A stretch of DNA of 64,000 nucleotides from assembly GCA_003116875.1 (NCBI GenBank), contig BCKT01000010.1, forward strand, positions 186,001 to 250,000, given 5' to 3'. The notes below the pieces were generated by a model that saw only the letters and a list, made by a program, of their open reading frames with translations, was not told the DNA's origin and ran no database searches. Shown here one piece after another: positions 1 through 10,542 of this stretch. The stretch comes from Takashimella koratensis (lineage: Eukaryota; Basidiomycota; Tremellomycetes; Trichosporonales; Tetragoniomycetaceae). Positions within the stretch are counted from its first letter, which is position 1, and the number at the start of each line of letters is the position of its first letter. The position numbers and the translations under genes are program-made.

Positions 1-2277
1 ATCGCTACCCCTGGAGCGGGAACAGCTGGGACGCCAACCGCTCAGTCGGCAGGGTTCTCACCTTACCCTTCGCCGGGGATGTTCCCGTCCCCCATGCTGC
101 ACCCGTACCATGCAGGCTCGCCGTATCGCCACGCCTCGGGAGGAGGACCCAATCCCGCTGGTCTCGGACCACCACAGGACGTCCTTGCGGGCCCGCTGAC
201 TCCGGGCCTCCTCGCCCCGGGTCAGCTGCAGCAACAACAGCTTATGACTGGTGACGCCCAGTCTGGATCCACAAACCTCGATAGCTCTCTCGGGCCCTCC
301 ACCCCCATCCGCGGTTCGGAAGGCCCCAACAACGGCCTATCCACATCCACTTCCACTTCCACTGCCTCTGGCTCTGGTTCCGGCGCACCCCTCACACCAG
401 CCGAGATCAGGCGAATCAGTATCGAATCCTCCGTCCTGAAGAAGAAGACTTCAACAACGGGTTTGATCAAAACCCCCAGCGCGCCATCGATTTCGGATGG
501 GGATGGGGAAGCGGGTGAGAGCGCGGAGGCGGATTCGGTCAGCGTGGCGGCGAGCGCGATCACGTCGGTGTCAGGTTCGGGTTCAGCGTTGGGGTCGGGC
601 CTCTCTGGGTTGTCAGCTCTTTCAGAGTTGGAGTCGTCAAAACACCCAGAGGCAAATGGGTCGAGTGAAAAGCACGAAGCGGAGACGCCAAGTGGGGTGT
701 CGGTCGAGGCGATCGAGGGGCTTGGAATGGGCGCGATCGGAGATACCGAAGAGTCGGTGTTGTCTACGAGCCAGGCGGAAGCCGATCTCTCAACCAACAC
801 CGACGAGAACGACGAGCACAACGAACACGACGCGGACAACGCCGACTCTGCCAAATCTGGTACTGGTGATACCGAGGTTCGCGCGCCCCGTGGTCGAGCA
901 TCTCACGATACAATCGACGGCTCTTTAGTCCACCTACCGCGTGCAGGATCCGTGGCGTCCAGTCCGAGTCCGGCGTCAGGGAACCGACTGATCACTCCAA
1001 TGTCAGACGACGACCCGTACCGCGACGTCGAGGCGGCTTCAAGTACCCAAGCCGACGGAGATGTTGACGCTGGGGCGGACGCGGATGTCGAAGCAGGGGG
1101 AAAGTTTCAGCTCAACCCAGGCTTCGCGTTCCAGTCACAGCCTCAGTCCCCGAATCCGAGTATGAACCCACTTTTACTCGCTCAAGCACAGGCGATCGCG
1201 ATTGCTCAAGGGAGTCCGTTGGGGTACCACCACCTGCACTCCCTCCACTCTCACTCTCCTCACCCCCACCCGCACGTCCACTCGCACGCCCACGCCCACG
1301 GTAACTCGCACGGACAAGCGCATACCCACGTCCCGACCCAGGCCCAACAGATGCAACACCTCTCGCAAATGTCGCAAATGTCGCAATTGCAAATGGCGCA
1401 AATCAACCAAATGGGATCCATGGGTCAAATCCCGATCCAGCTCCAAATGCAGATGCAGTTACAGATGCAAATGCAATTGCAGATGCAAATGCAACAGATG
1501 CAGGCAAATGGGATGTATCCACCTTCAACACCTGGATCAACGCCGCATCCTCTTCCATCGGGGTCTTCGTCGAGCCCGTATACTTCGAGCGTCCAGCCAG
1601 GCACAGGGTACCCGCACCCTCAAGGACATGGACACCCACACGGACACGGGCATCAGCAACCCGCTTCTTCGTACCTAGGGAACAGCTCTTCCAGACCCGG
1701 CAGCGCGATGGCGACGGGGTCAGCCGGGGCGAGTGCGACGGGGCCAGAGCTTAGGTGTGTACCTGATCCAGAAGGAGGGAATGTGTATATCCCGTACTCG
1801 GTGAGCCCGGGGACGCTCGAGGTCGAGAAGGGTAACGGGGGGATGTACGAGCAGGGAGAGGGAAAAGGGGAGGAGGAGGGTGGCGCGGTACTCGACTCTC
1901 ACGACGCGAAAGCGGTTACGAACGACTCGGTCGATACCATGGCGTCCAAAGATGATGGATCGCAACCCGTCTCAACGACCTCAACACCATCGACCGCGCC
2001 CTCAGTCGCAATTCAAGCTCCTGCTACTTCCGCTACACCTTCAATCGCTACAGCCATCAGCAGCAGCAGCAGCACCATCGCTAACCCAGCCGATATCGTT
2101 CAAAGCACCACAGAACCCGACGAACCAATGTTTGCGAGCCTCGCACATACCCCGGAACAAGTTGCGGAAATCGCAAGAATGCGAGAACGAGCTGCTAGGG
2201 AACGAGAGCGCCGAGAGCGAGAGAGGGAAAGGGAGAGAGAAGTTGAGAGGGTCGAACAGCGGAGAGTGTTGGCGTAG
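1..2277 (+). CDS. 3' part of a long low-complexity protein (function unknown)
   Basis: The frame is open from base 1, so the gene begins upstream; the first ATG (79) is probably internal. The 758 visible residues are almost all low complexity: Ser/Gly/Thr-rich stretches, an acidic Asp/Glu/Ala part, a His-rich HPHPHVHSHAHAH segment near 1255-1300, a Met/Gln repeat (QMQMQLQMQMQLQMQMQ) near 1435-1500, and a charged Arg/Glu helix just before the stop at 2275-2277. No catalytic domain or membrane segment is visible. Such composition is common in fungal transcription or RNA-binding co-regulators, but that is only an inference. No introns are needed in the visible part. Long antisense frames here are by-products of the repetitive, GC-rich coding sequence. 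Confidence 0.75.
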   Translation: MATPGAGTAGTPTAQSAGFSPYPSPGMFPSPMLHPYHAGSPYRHASGGGPNPAGLGPPQDVLAGPLTPGLLAPGQLQQQQLMTGDAQSGSTNLDSSLGPSTPIRGSEGPNNGLSTSTSTSTASGSGSGAPLTPAEIRRISIESSVLKKKTSTTGLIKTPSAPSISDGDGEAGESAEADSVSVAASAITSVSGSGSALGSGLSGLSALSELESSKHPEANGSSEKHEAETPSGVSVEAIEGLGMGAIGDTEESVLSTSQAEADLSTNTDENDEHNEHDADNADSAKSGTGDTEVRAPRGRASHDTIDGSLVHLPRAGSVASSPSPASGNRLITPMSDDDPYRDVEAASSTQADGDVDAGADADVEAGGKFQLNPGFAFQSQPQSPNPSMNPLLLAQAQAIAIAQGSPLGYHHLHSLHSHSPHPHPHVHSHAHAHGNSHGQAHTHVPTQAQQMQHLSQMSQMSQLQMAQINQMGSMGQIPIQLQMQMQLQMQMQLQMQMQQMQANGMYPPSTPGSTPHPLPSGSSSSPYTSSVQPGTGYPHPQGHGHPHGHGHQQPASSYLGNSSSRPGSAMATGSAGASATGPELRCVPDPEGGNVYIPYSVSPGTLEVEKGNGGMYEQGEGKGEEEGGAVLDSHDAKAVTNDSVDTMASKDDGSQPVSTTSTPSTAPSVAIQAPATSATPSIATAISSSSSTIANPADIVQSTTEPDEPMFASLAHTPEQVAEIARMRERAARERERREREREREREVERVEQRRVLA

Positions 2278-3363
2278 GCTAAGACTCGGATCGACCCTGC
2301 CAGAAGAGAAGATAAGCAAAAAGGAAAACATGGATTGAAAAAAACAAGCATAACGAGCAAATGAGCAAGATATAGGAACGTCTCGATCTCCAGGATATTC
2401 ACTCTACCCCCAACCCCACCGCCACCCAACCATGCTCTTATCACATCTCGCCTCGCATCGACAATATCGGACACTGTTGATTTGCCTCTTATATCGACTT
2501 ATCCCCTTCTCTCATCATCCCTTTATTCTCCTATCTACCGACCCGTACGCTTGCTTGTCCTACACCTCTATTTCATTGTGACATTTGATCCATGGTCTTA
2601 TCTCTTTCTCGGCATATACCCTTCACATCACTACTTGAGCCATTCCTCTTCCTCACTTCTCACCTGCCATCTGCCATCTGCCATCTGCCAGCTCAGTCCA
2701 CAGGTATCCTATCGCACCATCTAGCATTTTTCAGTATCTTGTTCTTGTTCTCTACATCTGTTCATATGACCAACCATCTAGTTTTCCATTACTTGCTCCT
2801 TGTCTAGAAAGGCGGCCAGAACACCACCTACTATTTCCGAGATAAGCGCATTCCTAACCAATTCCCGATTACATAAACCCTCCCTCAAATTCACCGCAGC
2901 GAGTCATGGCGCGCCAAGCCGGAAAGAAGACTACGCTGGGTTTACACCGCCCTCACCGCCCCACGTCACCGGTTGGAGCCCGTCAGTCCACCAGTCCACC
3001 AGTGCACCCACCCACGTAGCGCAGGAACCGACGTGGGTCCGACGGGGCCCGCCGGCTGCAGTCGATTATCTCGCCAACCGCTGCCTCCCCTTTGGCCGCC
3101 CGGGCAGCGTACCATCAGCAGCATCAGCCGCGTCAACCTAAGACCAGAAGCGCAGCGCTACGTTGCCTCGCCCCCGACACTGCATCCGTCGCCCATCTCC
3201 CGTCTCCCGCCTCCCCCTCCCCCGCCCCCTCCCACTTCCCCCTGGCTCGCTTCGGAAACGCCGTCGTTTCTTGACCTGCCCCGTCTCCCTCTCGGCATTC
3301 ATAAGCAACCCCTCTCCAGGACACCGTCACCCCTCCCCATCACCTTTCTCAGCAACACCATTT

Positions 3364-3395
<32 letters not shown>

Positions 3396-3505
3396 CAGAT
3401 ATCCAGCTACCCAGCTACTCAGCCTAAGCTCAGTATCCAGCAACTCCTTCGCTTCAACTCACACCACCTCTGGACCCCAACCCCACCCCCACCAACCCCA
3501 CCACC
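2278..3505. other. Intergenic region: 3' flank of first gene and 5' leader of SYLF gene
   Basis: No convincing coding exon is visible. The first half is AT-richer and presumably holds the terminator of the upstream gene. The last 350 bp is strongly CT-rich and contains a pure C run, as expected of a pyrimidine-rich fungal promoter or leader. Confidence 0.5.
3364..3392 (+). repeat. Homopolymeric C tract (29 C)
   Basis: An uninterrupted run of 29 C lies about 115 bp upstream of the SYLF gene start, probably in its 5' UTR or core promoter. Homopolymers of this length are prone to slippage and also to assembly error, so the exact count is uncertain. Confidence 0.85.
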
Positions 3506-5473
3506 ATGACGTTCAAGGACAAGGCGTGGAGCAAGATCCAGCAGATCAACCAGAGCAAAGCTGTCAAGAAGACCTGGGAGTGGGCCGACAAGGTGAGCCT
3601 GGTTTTCCCTTCCAATCTTGACCCGCCCTCCATCTCCATTCCCCTCTTCCTATCCTGATCTCCCTCGATTCAGCCAACTCTTACTTCCTAACTCTCTCTT
3701 TCTCTCTAAACCATTAACCAATGCTTACCCAACGTACAGGTCGGCGAACAAACCAACAAACTCAGCGGCAAACTTGGAACCGAAGCTTTCTACCCTACCG
3801 ACCTCGGCCGAGAATGCGAAAAGGCCGCTCGAATCTTGCGTACTTTCACACAGGACGGTGTAGCTGCCGAGGAGGAAGTGAGCGGGTACGGGGATCAGTC
3901 GGCGCATAAGAAGACGCAAAAAGTTCTCAAGAAGATTCCACCAAGGGTGAGTGAACGAGAACCCCTGGAAGTAGAGCTAGCGGTGTCAGCGAGTCGGATC
4001 GTAGTGCGAGCAGAGTGGCGAGAGGCGGCGGACGAGCGATGAGTACTCTGGTTCGTGGATTAGGACGATAGGACGAGTGAGACGAGCACACGCGGTCTCT
4101 GCTAGATCTATCTCGCAGTCTCAGATCCATTTCATCCCAGATCTTCACTCCCAGACTCGCAGACTCCCCGGTTCCCCGACGGAGATCAGACGATCAAGGA
4201 AAAAGCTGACATGACCCCCTTCTTCCCTATCCACAGGCTCTCGAGCAGGCGCAGGGTATCGCCATCTTCACGGTCATGCGTATGGGTCTCGGTTGGTCAG
4301 GCGCCGGCGGGTCGGGCATTGTCGTGCGTCGTCAAGAAGATGGCTGTAAGTCTACCCAGACCATCTAGTCTACAACCTGCCTCTACACCAAGCTGACTGA
4401 TTTTTGTCTCTTGCTCCTGCTCTTTTTAATTCTGGCGCGCTACGCTCGCCTCGATCGTACAGCTTGGTCCCCACCATCCGGTATCCTCATTCACACTATC
4501 GGTGTCGGTTTCCTCGCCGGTATCGACGTCTACGACTGTGTCGTTATCCTTCGTCACCAAAAAGCTATTGACGCATTCACGAAACCTCAAGTCAAGTTGG
4601 GTGCGGAATTAGCAGTCGCTGCGGGTCCTGTCGGGAATGGGTTCACTTTAGATGCTGGTCTGGACGCGAAACCTGCTTGGTCTTGTAAGTTTTCGTGATC
4701 GTGTTTGGTCCTTCTTTTGTGACTTGAGGTTTCATTCTCAACGAGATATATGTCGCTGATTCAAGCAGATACCAAGAGTAAAGGACTCTACGGCGGCGCT
4801 CAACTCGACGGAACAATCATCGTTCTTCGTATTGACGAGAACGCGCGTTTCTACGGCCAGCCCAAGGTCCACACCGAGGATATCTTGAACGGCCTTTACC
4901 GTGAGTTCCTACTTTCAATCCACCCACCTATTCTTATCCCTTTTTTCCCTGTTGTCCCTATCTCTTCTCTTCCTCTTTGCCGGGACTACGTCCTCTTGTC
5001 CTGCCGACGCACCCGCTAACGAACCCGTAGCGTGGCCAACCGGCGCCGGTCCTCAAGGTCTATACAACACCCTCCTCGTTGCTGAGGGGAAACACTCTCA
5101 AGCCGACCTCTCGTTGATCCCAGACGGTCCGACGCTCGCGGACCAGGCGGATAAATTGGACCACGACGCGATCGCGCAACACCAGGCCGAGGCGGAGGCA
5201 GCAGCGAGTGGTGGGCAGCCTCAGCCTGGGTTCGGAATGAACGCTGCCCCGGCGCAAGGGTACACGAGTGGTGATTTGGCCGGGGTGGGAGCGGGGTATG
5301 AGAAAGAGGCAGCAGCGTATGAGTCGACGGCGTATGGCGGACCAACAGCCTACGGAGGAAAGACGGCGTACATGGGAGAGGCGTCGCCAAGTGTCTCTGG
5401 AACGACAACACCAGCGAGACGGAGTATGCCTCCCCCTCTCCCTGCTCACCCAACCGAATCTGCCGGTCTCTGA
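3506..5473 (+). CDS. SYLF (Ysc84/SH3YL1-type) domain protein
   Basis: Six exons (3506-3592, 3740-3946, 4237-4345, 4463-4684, 4769-4900, 5031-5473) join in frame to 301 residues. Family landmarks are in order: a GIAIFTVMRMGLGWSGAGGS segment, DGSWSPPSGI across the exon 3/4 junction, GVGFLAGIDVYDCVVIL, and SYTKSKGLYGGAQLDGT across the exon 4/5 junction. SYLF (DUF500) domains bind phosphoinositides and, in yeast Ysc84/Lsb3, actin at endocytic patches. Here the C-terminal SH3 domain of Ysc84 is replaced by an Ala/Tyr/Gly-rich tail (YGGPTAYGGKTAYMG), so it may act without SH3 partners. The start ATG has a good context (CCACCATGA) and begins a short Lys-rich helix. The gene is convergent with the Gln-rich gene downstream. 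Confidence 0.9.
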
Positions 5474-6133
5474 TTGATACCTCAGTCGCTCTTTCTTCAG
5501 TCACTATTGACTGACCGAGGGACTGTCCAAAGTGCGTTCAAGTGTACCCAAATGACTTATGGTCTCTACGAACTCAGTTAGATACCCGGTCCCCCATCTT
5601 GATCTCGATTTGTAAATAGATTTCTCTCTCTTGCTGTAACTTGAAATAAATCATTCTCATCGCAATGTATCCTATCTTGCTATCGACTTTGCACTTCGCA
5701 CATCTGCTGCTGAAATACCTGATTTTTGATGGCAGATACCGGTAGACTTGTGTGACTTGTAAGGGCACCGCTACATCACATTCTATACTAACCCCTATAT
5801 ACATGTACACTCCCGGGACCGACTACCAATCCAACGGTGTACTAGGTATCTGAGCCGTCAAATGTTGAGACCGAGTACAAACAATCGAAACACGATACAC
5901 AGAACACACTCTTTTCGGCAACGAGAAAACCAGAACAGAACAGAACAAGACCTTGTTTTTTGTTGGGTTTCTCTCTGCGGTTTCGGAGACAACTTCCTCG
6001 ATTATTCCTCTTTAACATCCATCCCTTCAACTCTCAAATTCCGCTCTCGCAGCTCGACCCCAAAACTACTCCAGCCGAGGAACGATGATATCCTCGACCA
6101 CCTTACAACAAGCACACACCTCTCCTAACCGGG

Positions 6134-9100
6134 TTATCGCCCATCGGTGATCTCGTTTGTCCAATCGTGATCTTCCGCCCCAAAGTTTGTAAACTACACC
6201 GCATACCAGTCAGCGTAGACTCCTTTCCCCTGTCTTTTCTCTCTCCCCAGATCCATGCCACACTCACGTCAAAGTCGAAATCAAAGTTGACAGCCGTCGC
6301 CGATTGAGCGATCCCATCATTCTCAAACCCTCCCAAGTTCCTAATCAACTCATCGTCCAGTCCTGCGGCGGCAAAGAAGTCGGTACCTCCATTCTGGACA
6401 GCTTGGTTAGCCCCGTTATCGACGTTGTTTGCAATGTTGCCAGCGGTTGTTGCCTGACCGAGAGTGGATGACAACGGTCCAGCTGTGGGAGTCTGTCCAT
6501 TCGTTTGACCCCCATTCGTTCCGAGTCCAGGACCTGAACCAAGTCGATTTCCTTGCTGAGGTGTCAACGTGTCCACTTGCCCGCTCACAGGTGTTCCTTG
6601 TCCACCACCGATCATTGACTGCCCCCCGCTCTGATTAATCATCCCGTCTCCTTGTGGTTCGGGCCCGTCCAGACCGGGGATGTGGAACTCGCTCTGTGAC
6701 CCGCCCGAAACTGGGAGTTGGAAGAATGCGTCGGTCATGAAAATACTACCGGTGGTAGGTGTCTCGAAGCTGCTTGCTGTATCCGCTGTTGGTGTTTGTT
6801 CACCATCCTTGGCTTTACTCTTCTGCGATTTAATATCAGTACCGCTCTTGCGATGAGGATTTCGTGAGCCGACTTACTTTTCGATTCGCCGCCTTGCCCG
6901 TACCGCCTTTCTTCTTCTTCCCCCTTCCGTCAGAGGACGACGTCGCCGGCCCATCGGAGGTAGTCAACGACAACGTGGGGTCGATACTGAGCGGAGGCGG
7001 TTGACGATTCGGATTGGTCTCAAACATCGGTTGAGGCGGTAATGGTAAGCCGGGGACTGATCCGGCTGACTGGCTGCTGGTAACTGCCGGGCTAGGCTGG
7101 GGAAGGGTCGCGCCGATGGGACCCGGCGACTGATCCATTGGCACGACGGAGGGAGAAAGTCCGAAGATTGCCGCAGGAGACTGGGCAAGGTGCTGTCTGG
7201 CAAATGCAGCTTGAGACACTGCGTACGCCCGTTCCGCCTCGGTCATGGGCATCTGCCGTCCGATTGACTATGGATATCAGCGCTTCACAGAGACATTCCC
7301 CACTTCAAACCCACCTGAGACCCGCGCTGGGCTTGGGCAGGCGGCACCGACGGTGCCCCCATTGAAGCTCGTTGTGGTAACCCAACCCGTTGCGCAACTT
7401 CCATAGCTTGCCGCTGATGGTCTTCCGGAGCTACATCCAAGTCAGCGATTCCTAGGTCCATCCGTTTCTTGATCCGCTTACTAGGCTTCTTTCCGCCAGC
7501 CTTTGCTCGCTTGTTGGGTCCGTCAATAGGTGATGGGTCACCCATTCGCTTTGCGGGGATGGAACCATCCATTGATCCTGCTGGGGATCCCAGCATCACC
7601 CCGCCACCTTGGGGGATAACAAGCTGAGGCGGGTGCATTTGCCTCGCGCCAATGGGCACACTAGGAATTCCTCCAGCCGGATGCTGCAAGGGATGCGGGT
7701 GGGTGTGTGGCGGGTGTGGGATCTGTGGGGGGTGAACGTGGACCATTTGACGACCTTGGTCTGCTTGGAACAGCTGCTGGTATTCTTGCGCAGTGAGCTG
7801 GAGCTGCTGGCCGTCAGGCAGACTGACGGAAATTCGGCTCTGCATGGCAAGAGCAGGGTGTGGAGGAAGAGCACCCTGCATCGCCAACTGGATCTGAGCT
7901 GTCGAGGGGAGCCCCTGAGATGGTGTCGCTCCGAATTGACCCTCCGGGCCTTGTCGCTGCCTCGCGAGCTCCATCTGCGTCTCGATTTGTGCTTTCTGCT
8001 GAGCTCGCATCTCCGCTGCTTTCTGAAGCTGAGCTGAGATCGTATCGGATCCGTCAGCTGGTCGATTCTGTTGCTGAGCTTGAGCGCGTGAGGCTTCTCC
8101 CTGTCGAGAGAGGCTTGAAGCATCTCCGTTGAGCAAGTCGACGGAATGGGCTCGGACAGCGGCAGTCGGCGACGAAACGGCGATACGAGCGGCGATTGCG
8201 GAGCTTGGCGGGAGTACCCCTGGGATCCCGCTGGCTTGTACCGCAGGCGAAGAAAGGAGCAAGTTCGCCTTGACGAGTTTGTCGCAGTCTTCGAAAATGG
8301 TATACCACTGTGGACATTAGCTTAGCTTGCTGAACCACGATCTGAATCGTTCAGCAACTCACAGCGAATAGACGCCCCAGCGAGCTTGCTCGAGGGCTAT
8401 GAGGCAGCTTTGGACTGTTCTTGACCACACTCGAGGGCGACCCTGTATTTTTCTTCATCTGAGGTAATCCCGAACTCTTGTCCCATGGCGGGGTCTTGAT
8501 CATCTCGTTTGGCGAGTTGGTCCCGTCGTTGTTCATGTCTGTTGCCTTGGGTGACTGTTTGAGCTCCCGATCACCAACGAGAGAGAGGTTGACGTCTGTT
8601 TCCAGGTCGAGACCGTCGACTTTGATCGGGGAGCCTTGAGATGGTGGGGTTGCAAGCTCCAGAGAGATATCGCCGGATCCAGTCTCAGTCAAACTCAGAT
8701 CCCCCGCTGAGGAATATCAGCACAAGAACATCTGGATTGTCAATCTTGCTCACATTTTCCTTTCGCTTTGTCTTCACGAAGCCCTTGGAGTGCATTGACA
8801 TGTCCCGCTTTCTCCAGGCTAATACAGTCAGCACTTGTCTTTCACCTTCAACAGTTGCTCACTATTCCAGGACCAGATCATCAAACGCCACACGATGCTG
8901 ATCGATCGACAGCGTCCTTCCGACGCTCCTTTCATCCAACTCCTCCGGCTTTTTGAGCGCCTCCAGTTCCTCTCGGGCGAGTCTGATGCGGTGCTCGAGT
9001 CGAGTCCTCTGGTCATTGTATCGTTGGGAGAGGACCGTTTGGGAGCTCTTTCCTTCCCTGTGACTGGGAGGGGTGACTTGCATTGGGAGAGGAGAGCGGA

Positions 9101-10542
9101 CGAGAGACTGCTGTGTCATCGTTGCTTGAGGTCGAGCGGGGGGCTGGGCTGGAGGGAGTGGAGGCGGTTGGGCGAGTGGAGTCGCAGATGAGGCTTGACT
9201 GACCGCCCGGCTGTTCGGCGCTCTCATTGGCGTCGGCGCCTTCATCGGCGGCGCGACCGTCGACGTTGCCGAAACGGGCGCAGAAGCAGACACGCCAGGA
9301 TCGGGGAACGAGGGGCTTTTCGAAGAAGACCCCCTCGGTCCATTCATTGGTAACGTGGAAGCTCTCGCCAATGCGGGGACGGTACTTGACGGAGTCGCCG
9401 CTCCGGCTCCCATTGACGTTGACGTTGTCATCGGGACCGGCATCCCCTGGGTGCGCATGTGTGACGCTGGAGCGGGTGAAGCCGAGCGCGCTTCGGCGCG
9501 ACTGGCGACTCGTTTCAGCGCCGACTGGGGAGGTGGGAAGGTCGGCGTCGGAGTGCCAGGGTGCATCGGGGTCCGACCGGTAGGGGTTTGGCCCACTGGG
9601 CGGTTGATTTGGTGGTTCGGAGTGAACTGGCCGCTTTGAAGTGGCTGCGGGAGACCTTGAACCTGGGGCGGAGGGCGCTGCTGCTGCTGCTGCTGCTGCT
9701 GTTGTTGTTGTTGCTGCTGAAGTTGTTGCTGTTGTTGCTGGTGCTGCTGCTGTTGGAGCAGGGTCGGTGGCTGCTGGCCGAGGTGTTGCTGCATAGCGTG
9801 CATTGGGATCTGCTGTCCCTGCGGCATCTGTGGGAGCTGCTGCGAACCCATCTGGAAATGGCCCGGGGAAGCCTGGACCGGTACTCTGGGCGTCGAGGCA
9901 GGTGCCATCTGCCATGGCACGTTGAGAGGTCGACCTTGGGAGTCGACATACATCCCGACGAGGTTGGACGGCATCATCGTCTGTCGAACGGCTGAGGCGG
10001 TGAAACCAGGCTGCATCGGGGTGGCGGCGACTCCGAGTGCACGCTGACCGGCGGCTTTCATCTCTCGCGCGGCGGCGGCGGAGACCATCGGGTGCATCCC
10101 AGGTTGTTGCTGCTGAGAGAGTTGGGGCTGGTTTGAAGCCTGCGGTTGACCCGACGGCGGGAGACCCTGGTTTTGTTGCAGCTGTTGATGTTGTTGTTGT
10201 TGCTGCTGTTGTTGTTGCTGTTGAAGGTGGTGCATCCTCTGAGACTGCTCGATGAGGTTCCGGGTCTCGTCGGTGATGTTGCTCGGGTCAAAGGTAATGA
10301 TTTGACCGTTGGGCAAAGCCATGGGCATGCCGCCGACTCCTTGCGACGCGTGGGCGTTGAACGACGGCGGCTATGAGGAGGTGACGGTGTCGTGTGAGAG
10401 TCGAGAGTTAAAAAAGAATAGGGTTTGGCGGGGATGGGCGTTATGTCAGTGCTATGATCGACACTGGATGGGATGGATGACAGGGCGGAGGTGAAGGAGA
10501 GTGAAGAGAAGGACTCACGATTGAGCGGGGAACGCTCTGCAT
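6134..10542 (-). CDS. Large Gln-rich LisH protein, possible Flo8/Som1/LUFS-type transcription regulator
   Basis: Eight exons (10519-10542, 8863-10370, 8754-8818, 8363-8706, 7315-8307, 6878-7267, 6268-6822, 6134-6193) sum to exactly 1313 codons. The N-terminal 500 residues are Gln/Pro-rich with long poly-Gln runs. Around residues 500-530, across the exon 2/3 junction, sits FDDLVLEYLEKAGHVNALQ, which fits the LisH pattern (hydrophobic-YL-x2-G-x3-A). About 110 residues later comes a Trp/Phe segment (LGRLFAWYTIFEDC) resembling the aromatic part of LUFS domains of Flo8, Som1 and SSDP. A basic KKPSKRIKKR patch may be a nuclear signal, and the end is rich in Phe/Asp. Role as a nuclear co-regulator is inference. 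The first exon encodes only eight residues, so the start depends on that small exon; its splice sites are canonical and phase 0. Confidence 0.72.

Noticed and set aside
222..854. Long minus-strand frame opposite the first gene
   Set aside because: It mirrors low-complexity GC-rich coding sequence on the plus strand; composition (Ser/Pro/Glu) is what an antisense frame of repeats yields.
9013..9915. 300-codon minus-strand frame overlapping the Gln-rich gene
   Set aside because: It is a different frame of the same strand over exon 2; the Ala/Thr-rich composition is a frame-shifted reading of CAG and Pro codons.
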